A stretch of DNA of 38,114 bases from CAYOFK01 sp964403185 (GTDB taxonomy: Bacteria; Bacteroidota; Bacteroidia; Bacteroidales; VadinHA17), in assembly GCA_964403185.1 (NCBI GenBank), contig CAYOFK010000004.1, positions 1 through 38,114 of the forward strand, read 5' to 3'. Positions 1-9,092 of this stretch are shown here, one piece after another. Each line of letters starts with the position of its first letter. The stretch's first letter is position 1. A model generated the notes under the pieces. It saw nothing but the letters and a program-made list of their open reading frames with translations. It searched no databases and was not told where the DNA came from. The position numbers were made by a program, and so were the translations under genes.

Positions 1-52
1 ATTCCTGCTTTCGCAGGAATGATATGTAATCTGACTTTTGAGACAGCCCCTT
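1..52. repeat. Right end of a MITE-like element, cut by the window edge
   Basis: These 52 bases are identical to 31580-31631, the right end of the complete element at 31498-31629. The segment holds an inner hairpin (ATTCCTGC, loop TTTC, GCAGGAAT) and ends with the terminal repeat CTTTTGAGACAGCCCC. The left end lies outside the window. It sits about 90 bp beyond the stop codon of the minus-strand RND-ABC fusion gene, just as the other copy sits beyond the stop of the TonB receptor gene. Confidence 0.8.
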
Positions 53-141
53 ATTCACATTGAACCCCTTCAGGGTTTGATTCTTACCAGAATCCAGTTC
101 CTTCAAAAGGATACAGATCTGCCTGATGCACTTCGGCCTTA

Positions 142-3100
142 TTACTTATTACTTCCCTTTGCAAACCCTTTCAGCAAACAGAGGTATGCATCTTCCAGCA
201 ACGGTGTCACATTAACAGCAGACGGATAGGGTTTTTCTTTTGATATGATCCTTACACTGATCTCATCACCATCAAGCATATGTTGCACAACCATTTGTTT
301 GTTTTCGAGTGCATCAAATTCTGCAGCCGGTATTTTGAACTGCCACACAAATTTTTCTGCCAGTTTGGTCATCTCCTGAGGTATTCCGGTATATTTCACT
401 TCCCCCTTATCAAGGACAGCCACCAGGTTACAGGAACTGGAAATGTCTTCGATAATATGTGTTGAGAACAATACGATGCGGTCGCGGCTCAATTCAACCA
501 GCATGTTACGGAACCGTATCCGTTCACGGGGATCCAGTCCGGCAGTAGGCTCATCCACAACAAGAATTCTTGGCAGGTGCAGCAGTATCTGTGCAATCCC
601 AATACGTTGTTTCATACCCCCGGAATAAGATCCGATCTTTTCGTTCCGTCGCTCATATATGTGTACTGATTTCAGGACATGCTCCAGTCTTTTCTTCCGG
701 GTTTCACTGTTTGAAATGCCCTTCAGGATGGCCTGGTAATCTAAAAACTCCCAGGCTGTAAGGTGTTCGTACGTACCAAACTCCTGGGGCAAATAACCGA
801 TCTGCCCCTGCAATTCCTCCCGTTTTTCAAGCGTGTCAATACCATTGATCCATATCTTTCCATAGCTTTGATCCAGGATGCCACAGATGATCCGCATCAT
901 GGTGGATTTGCCGGCGCCATTCGGACCCAGAAGTCCGAACATTCCGGCACCAATATCGAAAGACACCCCGTTGAGGGCTTTAAATGGCTGACGGCGCTTT
1001 CCAATCAGGGGAATTTGCTTAACCAGGCGCAATAAACGCCGGCGCAAGATTCCAAAACGACCCGAAATTCTTTCAATATTCACATGTTCCCTATACAATC
1101 TTTCCGCCGTCCTGTTTACTATCAGGGCCAATAACCACAGCACTCCCACCACGATCACCATACCTATATTCTTCCACATCTGCGAGAAGATATAGAAATT
1201 GATGAGAGGAATGCCCCAGTATAAAATCCCGGACAAGTATTTATCAACATTCTTAATAACTGATTTGCCCTGTTTATGGGTGAACTTTGACAGAACAATT
1301 CCGATGGGTTTGTATAAAAGAAGAATATAGAGATAGGTAATTATAGACCCGATTACGATCCAAAAGTCAGATTGCAGGAAAAAGTAGGTGAAATAGGTCA
1401 GGAATCCAAGCAGTGGCAATTGCCATATAAAATTATTATAATCGCTGATCTTGTTGTACTCCTTTTCCAGGCCGGCCCGTTGCCTGATGGCAATTCCTCC
1501 TTTCCATTCCCTGACCACCCTTGGATCTCTCTCATAGATCTTTACAAGCCTCTGGATCTTAATACGGATGGTTTCATCAGGGGCAATAAGTTTGGTGCTG
1601 GCTCTTCTCAGGCTGGTAAGAAAAAACCAGGCTGATCCAGGGATCAGTATGATCATCAGAACAAACAAGATCATCCTCCATAAAAAGGAATCCACTCCGG
1701 TGACCACCAGGTATCCACCAAGAACAAATGCTGCAATTTGCAGGATAATTACTTTCAGGTCGAGAGATTTGAACCAGGAAATTGCATTTTCCATGCCGAA
1801 AAAGAAAGTCGGGATAAATACCAGTGTAAAGACTGTGCTCAATGACAGGCCTCCGATTACCGTAATGGCAAAGGGCGCTCCGATGATGCTAACATATTCG
1901 GCCTGACCCATGGCAAGGGGGATCATGGCCACAATGGTGGTAATGGCTGTGATCAGAATGGGCCTCACCCGGGATAAACCTGAAACCATCAGGGCACGGG
2001 TCATACGGTAGCCTCTTTTTCGTAAAATGTTGGCATAATCGATAAGCAGGATGCTATTATTAACCACGATTCCAATCAGGATGAGGAACCCGGTGAGTGT
2101 ATTGGCATTCAGCAGGCTGTTGCCCGTCAATATCAGAGCAATAAAGGAACCAACTGCAGCCAGTGGAATTGAAAACATTAAGACAAGAGGTGTGGTAAAC
2201 GACTCAAATACCGAAGCCAGGATCATATATATCAGGATAAAGGCCGCTAAGATGAGGAATTTAAATTCTGCCAGCTCATCTTCTTCATGGATCACCTCCA
2301 CAGCCACACCTGATGGCAGATTATAGGCCGCAACGATATCATCAATTTCAAGACGGTAGGCCTCCAGAAGATCTTTGGAATCCTCTGCTTCGGAAATAAA
2401 TGAGTAGTTTATCTCGATCTGTTTTTCCTGATCGACCCTGTTGATCCTCCTTAAGCCGTCAGCATACACAATATCTGCAATGGTTTGCAGCGCATGGGTG
2501 CCTCCACTCTGATCATAAACAGGCAATGCTCTGAGGTCTTCAATGGTCTTGTCACTTTCCCCCTGGATAGTGTCAGTATTCTCCTTTATGATGATGTCAT
2601 ATTCATCGGTTCCCTGTTTAAAGGTCATGCCGGAAGAAAATTCCCTGGAAAAAGAACCGAGTTCCGTACTGATGGCATTGAGTGTAATCCCGTATTCAGT
2701 CATCAGCACCTGGTCGAAAAAAAGGTGGATTTCCGGTTGATTGTTGGATACATTTACCGAAACCCTCCGGATGGATTCCAACTCATCAATAAAGTACCTG
2801 ATATCCTCAGCCACACCCTCCATTACTCCAAAATCATCTCCTTTTATAACGATCCGTTCACTACTGCTTCCCATTCCCAGCATGCGTTCAAAGCTTTGGG
2901 CTGTTTTACTGCCCGATGATCCCCTGAAACTATTACCCGATGTTGGTTGGGTCAGACTGATCTCAGCGTTGGCAATGGATTCCATTGATCCTTCCACTTC
3001 CGATTTTATATCCTCAAGTTTGCGTTCAGAAGTTTTTTTATAGTCTTCCTTCAATCGAACGGTTACAATGGCCTCTTCTTCCTGGACCTGGGAAATTACA

Positions 3101-4866
3101 TCCTGTTTTTCTTCCAGGTTTTCGAGTTGTTCTTCGATCTTTTGCACAACAAGATCGGTCGTCTCAAGGTTGGAACCGGATGGCATTGTAGCATAAATTT
3201 TAAATTCTTCTGTTTCCACCTCTGACAAGGAGGTGACATTTATGGAAAGGGCAATAAATACGGCGATAAAAAAGAATACCACGGCGCCAATAATGGTCCT
3301 TGCCGGGAATCTCATGCTGGTTTTCAGTACGAGAATATATATTTGAACAATGCGGTTACTTGTGGTTACTTTCTCATAGAAAATATTCTTGTCGCGTCCC
3401 CGTTTAAGGTAGTAATGAGCCGCCATGGGAATAAACAAAAGGGCCACCAATAAGGAGACCAGGAGGGTTGAAACAATGGATACACCCACCTGCAGGCCAT
3501 ACAGTTTCACAAGAAAATTGGAAGTAAATACAAAGGGCAGGAAAATGACTACGGTGGTTAAGGTTGCTGCAAAAATGGCTCGCCAAACCTCTTTCGTCCC
3601 CTTGTTTATGGCCGATTCCGGATCGAATCCGCCGGCAGATAAGCGGTAAATGTTTTCCAGTACAACCACCGAATTGTCCAGCAGCATCCCCACCGCCAAC
3701 GCAATTCCAACAAGGGTCAGGCTGTTGATGGTAACTCCGGTTGCATAAAAGAAGTTAAAGGCGGTAAAAACAGATATGGGAATGGCCAGTGCAACAATAG
3801 AAACGATGCGCAGATTCTTAAGGAACACCCACAAAACGAATATGGCCAGCAGCCCCCCGATCAGCGCCAGGTTAATGATCTGGTTGATATTCCGTTCCAT
3901 GGATTCAGCCACGCTTGACTGCACAACAATTTCAATATCCTGGCTTTTATATTTTTCATTAAGCCTGTCTATCTGGTTCTGTGTTTTCCGTGACAATTCA
4001 ATCAGGTTGGCCCGGGCATCATTAACCAGAAGGACCGTGATGGCATTTTTACCATTAACCCTGCTATATGAAGTTTCTTCTTTGACCCCAAAGAAAACTG
4101 TAGCAATATCCTTTAATAATACGGATCCTGATCCGACTGCAATATTTTCTATTTCGCTGATGTTAGAATATTCAGCACTGACATTAACGAAGTAACGCTT
4201 TCCTGAATCTGTTATGTATCCTGCAAATGATTTTTCCAGGGCATTTCTTCGCAAGGCATTCTGTATTGTAGCGGGTGTAATATCATAGGCCTGGCATGCA
4301 TCCATATTCAGCCTGATCTCAATGGACTTGGTCCGGCCACCATACACATTTGCCGAGGCAATGCCATCAATATTCTCAAATTCAGTTTTAATTTTCTGAT
4401 CAACCAGTGTCCGTACCCTGTCGATATCTCCCCCTCCCCGGACCTGAAGTTCCATAAACTGGTTGCTCAGACTTGCCAAATCCACCTTGGATACAAATAT
4501 CTGGAAATTTTCCGGGATGGTTGATCTGGCAATGTCAACCTTTTCCTGGAGTTTCAGATAGGCATATTTAAAATTCACATTTTGCCGGTAGCTGACAATG
4601 ATCTGGGTGGACCTTGAGCTGATAAAGGATTCTATACTTTCGATTCCTTCAAGAGTACCGATGGCACCTTCCAGCGGAATGACCGCCTGGTTTTCCATAT
4701 AATCCGGATCGACTTCAACAGGTGAAGATATACGGATGAAAAGGATGGGCAGCTCAGCATTTGGATACAACTCTACAGGTAAATTCTTATAGGACACCAC
4801 TCCCAACAGGGACAGGCCTATAAACAACATGCTGATCAGAATTTTTCTATGAATTACCAGCTTCAT
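142..4866 (-). CDS. RND efflux permease fused to a six-helix membrane segment and an ABC ATPase
   Basis: One uninterrupted 1574-residue frame. Residues 1 to about 1025 are a full HAE1-like RND permease: an N-terminal helix, two periplasmic porter regions and two bundles of membrane helices. The TM4 motif GMLLDNSVVVLENI (about residues 394-407) keeps the first acidic relay residue but has Asn where AcrB has its second Asp. TM10 reads GIVVNNSILLID (about 932), with no Lys. Residues about 1033-1262 add roughly six hydrophobic helices in three pairs. Residues about 1275-1510 are an ABC-2-type ATPase: Walker A GPNGAGKST (about 1313), Q-loop YLPQEF, signature SGGMKQR (about 1414), Walker B ILVVDEP (about 1433), D-loop GLDP and H-loop STH (about 1467). 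An even number of added helices keeps the ATPase in the cytoplasm, where RND C-termini lie. All ATPase motifs look intact. It is the last gene of the export operon, 21 bp after the upstream RND gene. RND pumps normally use proton flow only, so a fused ATPase is unexpected. Substrate unknown. Confidence 0.93.
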   Translation of the reverse strand: MKLVIHRKILISMLFIGLSLLGVVSYKNLPVELYPNAELPILFIRISSPVEVDPDYMENQAVIPLEGAIGTLEGIESIESFISSRSTQIIVSYRQNVNFKYAYLKLQEKVDIARSTIPENFQIFVSKVDLASLSNQFMELQVRGGGDIDRVRTLVDQKIKTEFENIDGIASANVYGGRTKSIEIRLNMDACQAYDITPATIQNALRRNALEKSFAGYITDSGKRYFVNVSAEYSNISEIENIAVGSGSVLLKDIATVFFGVKEETSYSRVNGKNAITVLLVNDARANLIELSRKTQNQIDRLNEKYKSQDIEIVVQSSVAESMERNINQIINLALIGGLLAIFVLWVFLKNLRIVSIVALAIPISVFTAFNFFYATGVTINSLTLVGIALAVGMLLDNSVVVLENIYRLSAGGFDPESAINKGTKEVWRAIFAATLTTVVIFLPFVFTSNFLVKLYGLQVGVSIVSTLLVSLLVALLFIPMAAHYYLKRGRDKNIFYEKVTTSNRIVQIYILVLKTSMRFPARTIIGAVVFFFIAVFIALSINVTSLSEVETEEFKIYATMPSGSNLETTDLVVQKIEEQLENLEEKQDVISQVQEEEAIVTVRLKEDYKKTSERKLEDIKSEVEGSMESIANAEISLTQPTSGNSFRGSSGSKTAQSFERMLGMGSSSERIVIKGDDFGVMEGVAEDIRYFIDELESIRRVSVNVSNNQPEIHLFFDQVLMTEYGITLNAISTELGSFSREFSSGMTFKQGTDEYDIIIKENTDTIQGESDKTIEDLRALPVYDQSGGTHALQTIADIVYADGLRRINRVDQEKQIEINYSFISEAEDSKDLLEAYRLEIDDIVAAYNLPSGVAVEVIHEEDELAEFKFLILAAFILIYMILASVFESFTTPLVLMFSIPLAAVGSFIALILTGNSLLNANTLTGFLILIGIVVNNSILLIDYANILRKRGYRMTRALMVSGLSRVRPILITAITTIVAMIPLAMGQAEYVSIIGAPFAITVIGGLSLSTVFTLVFIPTFFFGMENAISWFKSLDLKVIILQIAAFVLGGYLVVTGVDSFLWRMILFVLMIILIPGSAWFFLTSLRRASTKLIAPDETIRIKIQRLVKIYERDPRVVREWKGGIAIRQRAGLEKEYNKISDYNNFIWQLPLLGFLTYFTYFFLQSDFWIVIGSIITYLYILLLYKPIGIVLSKFTHKQGKSVIKNVDKYLSGILYWGIPLINFYIFSQMWKNIGMVIVVGVLWLLALIVNRTAERLYREHVNIERISGRFGILRRRLLRLVKQIPLIGKRRQPFKALNGVSFDIGAGMFGLLGPNGAGKSTMMRIICGILDQSYGKIWINGIDTLEKREELQGQIGYLPQEFGTYEHLTAWEFLDYQAILKGISNSETRKKRLEHVLKSVHIYERRNEKIGSYSGGMKQRIGIAQILLHLPRILVVDEPTAGLDPRERIRFRNMLVELSRDRIVLFSTHIIEDISSSCNLVAVLDKGEVKYTGIPQEMTKLAEKFVWQFKIPAAEFDALENKQMVVQHMLDGDEISVRIISKEKPYPSAVNVTPLLEDAYLCLLKGFAKGSNK

Positions 4867-4887
4867 GTCCTTTCCCGGGGTCTATTG

Positions 4888-7800
4888 TTACACTTCTTTT
4901 TTTTCAGAACTGGAAAATACAAACCGCAATCTGTCCAGGACATCATATACGCAGGGGATCACGATCAGGGTCAATAAAGTAGAGGTTACCAGGCCCCCGA
5001 TCACAGCCAGAGCCATAGGGGACCGCAGGGATGCACTTTCACCAAAACCAAAGGTAAGTGGCAGCAAAGCCAGTATAGTAGTGAGACTTGTTATAACGAT
5101 CGGTCTGATCCGCTGTTGGCCGGCCTGTATGATCGCATCCAGGCGTTGCATTCCTTCCTGGCGCAACTGATTGATCCTGTCAACCAGGATGATGGAATCG
5201 TTTACCGCAATTCCGGCGAGCATAATGATGCCGATAATGGCCATAATATTCAGGGGCCTTCCCATGAAAAAGAACAAAAAAATGGTCCCCACAGCAGCCA
5301 GGGAAATGGTTAGCAATATGGTGAACGGATGGATCAGTGATTCGAATTGTGAAGCCAGTACCATATATACCAAAACCAGGGATAAGATCAATGCAAATTT
5401 CAAGTTATTCATCGACTCCTTTCGTTTTTCTTCCTCTCCGGTCACAGTGATACTGTAGTTTTCAGGCAGCACCAGGGAACTAACCCGGGTCTCGATTTGT
5501 TGTGCAATTTTATCCAGGGCAATGCCCGTTTCCATCTGGGCCATTACTTTCCCTATCCTGTTCTGATTGCGTCTGAATATTTCTTTCGGGGATACCGAAG
5601 ATCTGATCCTGGCGACTTCATCGAGTCGTATTACTTCATTACCATTCACGATGATCATATCATTCAGGTCGGAAAGTATTTTTTCAGGAATCCGTAATAC
5701 AATGCGGGTTAATTCGCCGTCCTTTTCCATGTCACCGGCATCTTTGCCTTCCAGTTGATCCTGTATCTGAGTGATTATTGTAGAAACATCTAAATTGTAC
5801 AGGCCGGCCCGCATTCGATCCACAACAATTTCCACTTCGGGAGATCCACCTTCAATAGTGGTTTTTACATTATATATCCCGGACATTCCGGCCAGAATCT
5901 CTTTGACCTGCAATGTCAGGTCCTCGATCACATTCAGGTCTTCTCCCCTGACTTCAACCACCAGGGGTGCTTCTTCGGTCCCCAGGATGCTATTTAAGGC
6001 CGATTCGTTCTGAACAAAGCTGAACTCCACTCCGGGAATACTGTCGGTTAAGCTGCTGATAGCCCTGATGACCTCAAGTGAAGAATAGTTAGATTCCGGA
6101 TTCAGGTTGACCTTGATATTTCCGGTATTCTCGCCTTTAAAGACCGCCTGGATATCTCCCGACAAATTGCTTTCCGCTCCGGCATGACTATAGATAGACA
6201 CCATGTGGTCACCCAGGAGTTCCGTGATTATTTCCTCAAGATTTCTAATGGCCGAAGCCGTTCTGTTCAGGTGGGTTCCTTCGGGCATCTTTACTTCAAT
6301 ATCAAATTCATGGGTGCCGGTTTTGGGCATAAATTCCGTTCCGATCCCGGTGAGCAGGTAGAATGACACCCCCACAAGAGCTGCCGATAAAACTATGACC
6401 AGCCATTTTCTGAGGAGAACCTGACCAAGAAAGTTTCCATAGGCATTAAATGTAACAGACCGTTTAGCTACCGGAGCTGAACGTTTCCCATAGATCAGGT
6501 GGTACAACACAGGGATAAGAAAAATGGCCACGAACAAGGACGACAGAAGTGAAAATGTTACGGTCCATGCCTCATCTTTAAAAAGTTCACCGGATGCTCC
6601 ATGCAGGTAAACAATGGGAAGGAACACCACTATTGTGGTAATGGTGGATGCCGTGATGGCCCCGCCAACCTGGGCTGTTCCCTGTACGATGGCCTCCTTC
6701 ACCGGCATTCCGCTTTCATGGTTTCTGAATATATTCTCAATAACAATAATGGCATTATCCACCAGCATGCCTGCACCCAGGGCCAGTCCCCCAAGGGTCA
6801 TAATATTAATGGTCAGGTGCCCGAAATACATCAGGTTGAATGTAGCGATGATGGACACAGGAATGGCAGTACTTACTATTAAGGTTGTTCCAAAGCGCCT
6901 GAGGAAAAGGAAAAGCACAAATACCGCCAGCACCACCCCCAGTATTGCAGTGTTTTTAACCTCATTAATGGAATTATCAATATAGGTGCCCTGGTCTGAA
7001 ACAACGGTCAGGTCATAGCCCGGCAGGGCTTTTTCAATTTCCACCATCGATTCTTTTATCTGATCAACGGCTTTTACTGTATTAAACCGTGTTTCTTTAA
7101 AAACGGACAGGCCGATACATCTTGCCCCGTTCAGCCGGACGATATTTGCAGGTTCTTTATTTGAAAAACGAATCTCCCCCACCTCTTTCAGAAAAATTGG
7201 GGCATATCCCTGATTTGAAGATGTGGGTTCCCCCACGGAGGCTTCAACGGGTTTATAGCCGACAATTATAGTACCCAGGTCTTCAACTTCTTCAATAATA
7301 CTCACACCTTTAATAATGTACTGCATTCCCATTTCAGTAATGGATCCGCCGGAAATATTCCGGTTAAAGTTTTGTATTTTTTGACTTATTTCATCCAGAG
7401 TCAGGTCAAAAGCATCCAGTTTGTACTGGTTTGTTAAGAACACCACTTCTCCCTCTTCCTGTCCGGACAACTCAACTTCTGCCACACCTTCCAGGCGAAC
7501 CAGTTTATTCCTGATATAGGTCTCAGCCACTTTCCTCAGTTCATTCATATCGGTGATGTCCTGGTGTGTTAATCCGATGAGCATTACCGGCGCTGTGTTG
7601 GGATCATGCTGGGTAATATTGATCTCATCGATTTCAAGGTTTTGGCTCAAGGCATTCAGCTCTTTCTGTAAGTCCAGAAAAGCTTCATCCATATCTTTGT
7701 TCCAGACATATTCAACGGTTATCTGGGCAGAGCCATTCCGGGATATTGAAGAAACCTGGATTACATCGCTTTGGCGTATGGCCAGGGCCTCAATATTTTC

Positions 7801-7995
7801 AACGAATTGTTTTTCCATTTCCTCAGGAGGCCGTTCGCCGGATAGTATTTCAACAAAAATGCGTGGATTATTCAGGTCAGGAAACAGATCAACGCCCAGT
7901 TTTCCATAAGAAATGATTCCCAGGAGGATGATCGCCAGAACAACCATAAAGATTGTTACGGGATAATTGACTGCAAATTGTACAAGTTTCTTCAT
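4888..7995 (-). CDS. RND-family efflux permease (HAE1-like)
   Basis: A complete inner-membrane RND permease of 1035 residues, the usual family length. It should export substrates by proton antiport through the adaptor and TolC-like channel encoded just upstream. The TM4 motif GMLVDNAIIVIENI (about residue 411) and TM10 motif GIAVNDSIILVD (about 931) are clear, and two large periplasmic loops follow TM1 and TM7. As in the neighbouring fusion protein, the second Asp of the AcrB relay is Asn. I chose the ATG at 7995 because it opens directly into MKKLVQFAVNYPVTIFMVV and has AGGTAA about six bases before it; a longer frame from 8025 would need a TTG start and adds ten poor residues. It lies 34 bp after the adaptor gene and 21 bp before the RND-ABC fusion. 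The two RND proteins with one adaptor may form a mixed trimer, as MdtB and MdtC do. Substrate unknown. Confidence 0.95.
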   Translation of the reverse strand: MKKLVQFAVNYPVTIFMVVLAIILLGIISYGKLGVDLFPDLNNPRIFVEILSGERPPEEMEKQFVENIEALAIRQSDVIQVSSISRNGSAQITVEYVWNKDMDEAFLDLQKELNALSQNLEIDEINITQHDPNTAPVMLIGLTHQDITDMNELRKVAETYIRNKLVRLEGVAEVELSGQEEGEVVFLTNQYKLDAFDLTLDEISQKIQNFNRNISGGSITEMGMQYIIKGVSIIEEVEDLGTIIVGYKPVEASVGEPTSSNQGYAPIFLKEVGEIRFSNKEPANIVRLNGARCIGLSVFKETRFNTVKAVDQIKESMVEIEKALPGYDLTVVSDQGTYIDNSINEVKNTAILGVVLAVFVLFLFLRRFGTTLIVSTAIPVSIIATFNLMYFGHLTINIMTLGGLALGAGMLVDNAIIVIENIFRNHESGMPVKEAIVQGTAQVGGAITASTITTIVVFLPIVYLHGASGELFKDEAWTVTFSLLSSLFVAIFLIPVLYHLIYGKRSAPVAKRSVTFNAYGNFLGQVLLRKWLVIVLSAALVGVSFYLLTGIGTEFMPKTGTHEFDIEVKMPEGTHLNRTASAIRNLEEIITELLGDHMVSIYSHAGAESNLSGDIQAVFKGENTGNIKVNLNPESNYSSLEVIRAISSLTDSIPGVEFSFVQNESALNSILGTEEAPLVVEVRGEDLNVIEDLTLQVKEILAGMSGIYNVKTTIEGGSPEVEIVVDRMRAGLYNLDVSTIITQIQDQLEGKDAGDMEKDGELTRIVLRIPEKILSDLNDMIIVNGNEVIRLDEVARIRSSVSPKEIFRRNQNRIGKVMAQMETGIALDKIAQQIETRVSSLVLPENYSITVTGEEEKRKESMNNLKFALILSLVLVYMVLASQFESLIHPFTILLTISLAAVGTIFLFFFMGRPLNIMAIIGIIMLAGIAVNDSIILVDRINQLRQEGMQRLDAIIQAGQQRIRPIVITSLTTILALLPLTFGFGESASLRSPMALAVIGGLVTSTLLTLIVIPCVYDVLDRLRFVFSSSEKKEV

Positions 7996-8029
7996 TGGAT
8001 TACCTGATGATGGTTTCCGGAGCAAGCAA

Positions 8030-9088
8030 CTACTGGATAATTTTTATCTTGGCTCTGTCGCGCAATGTCTCAAATCCTTTGATTACCAGCCTTTGGTTGG
8101 TTTCCAGTCCGCTTATGATCTCTACTTCATATTGATTTTCCAGTCCCGTTGTGATGCGCCGCATTCTGGCTGTGGATTGTTGCACAATAAAAACACGTTT
8201 GCCACGCGCATCCGAGAGTATGTATTCTTTGGGAATGGTAATGATATCCGATTTACGTTGTATTACAATATCTGCTTTCACAAACATACCGGGCCGCAAT
8301 TTCAACTTCGGGTTTTGAACCAGCAGTTTGCATTTAAAAGTCCGTGTCTCAGTACTGATGGCCGGTGAGATCTCACTGATCCTGCCTGAAAGGGTATCTT
8401 CAGGAAAAACATAACTGGTGATGTAAACATTTTGTCCGGTTTTGAGGTCCTGTAAATGTTTTTCAGGAAGGTTGATTTCCATATACATATTGGAATAAGC
8501 CATTAGTTTTACCATGGATTGCCCGGTATTCACTCTGGTTTCAGGAGTATGATAGGGGAGGTCAACGATCGCACCGCCAAAAGGCGCCACAACTTTCATT
8601 TTTTCCAGTCTTATTTGAGCGCTCTCATAATCATATTTTGCATTAATATAAGCGACTTCAGAATTTCTAAACTCTCTGAGTGTCACCCCGCCTTTCTCAT
8701 AAAGTGATTCCTGTTTTCTGAATTCCATTTCTGAGATATCAAAATTGAGTTTCTTAGCCTCAATGGCTATGCCGTTCTCATATTCTTTATCTTCCAGATA
8801 AATGATTACCTGGCCCTGTTTCACCCGGTCTCCCAATTTATAAGGCCGGCCGGTTAAGGGATTAGTGGCGATCCTGTATCTCCCGGTAATTTCAGACATT
8901 AATTCGGTTTCGTGTGTGGCCAGCACTGTTCCCGTGGTATTCACATAGGTTTCAATGTCGCCGGTTTTAATATCCATAACCGATACCGGAATGGCCAGGT
9001 CTGTTTCAATATCATCCGGTTGCCGGTTGCATGATAAAATCCCCAGCAGACCGATACAAGCTAATATAAGGTTCCCTGATTTTTTCAT
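8030..9088 (-). CDS. Periplasmic adaptor (membrane-fusion) lipoprotein of an RND pump
   Basis: 352 residues of the HlyD/AcrA family. The start gives a lipoprotein signal ending in GILSC with Cys20 as the lipidated residue, so the protein is anchored to the inner membrane. A barrel-sandwich half begins near residue 47 (YVNTTGTVLATHETELMSE), a short coiled-coil hairpin covers about 105-165, and the second sandwich half (VVAPFGGAIVDL) and beta-barrel (LPEKHLQDLKTGQNVYI) follow. It bridges the RND permease and the outer membrane channel. It is the only adaptor in the operon, 4 bp after the TolC-like gene, so it presumably serves both RND proteins and perhaps the ABC module. The coiled coil is short, as in many Bacteroidota adaptors. 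Family assignment is secure; the partners are inferred from gene order. Confidence 0.93.
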   Translation of the reverse strand: MKKSGNLILACIGLLGILSCNRQPDDIETDLAIPVSVMDIKTGDIETYVNTTGTVLATHETELMSEITGRYRIATNPLTGRPYKLGDRVKQGQVIIYLEDKEYENGIAIEAKKLNFDISEMEFRKQESLYEKGGVTLREFRNSEVAYINAKYDYESAQIRLEKMKVVAPFGGAIVDLPYHTPETRVNTGQSMVKLMAYSNMYMEINLPEKHLQDLKTGQNVYITSYVFPEDTLSGRISEISPAISTETRTFKCKLLVQNPKLKLRPGMFVKADIVIQRKSDIITIPKEYILSDARGKRVFIVQQSTARMRRITTGLENQYEVEIISGLETNQRLVIKGFETLRDRAKIKIIQ

Positions 9089-9092
9089 GTGT

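Noticed and set aside
7996..8025. Longer start of the RND permease at 8025
   Set aside because: It needs TTG and adds ten residues before a typical RND N-terminus; ATG 7995 has an AGG-type ribosome site.
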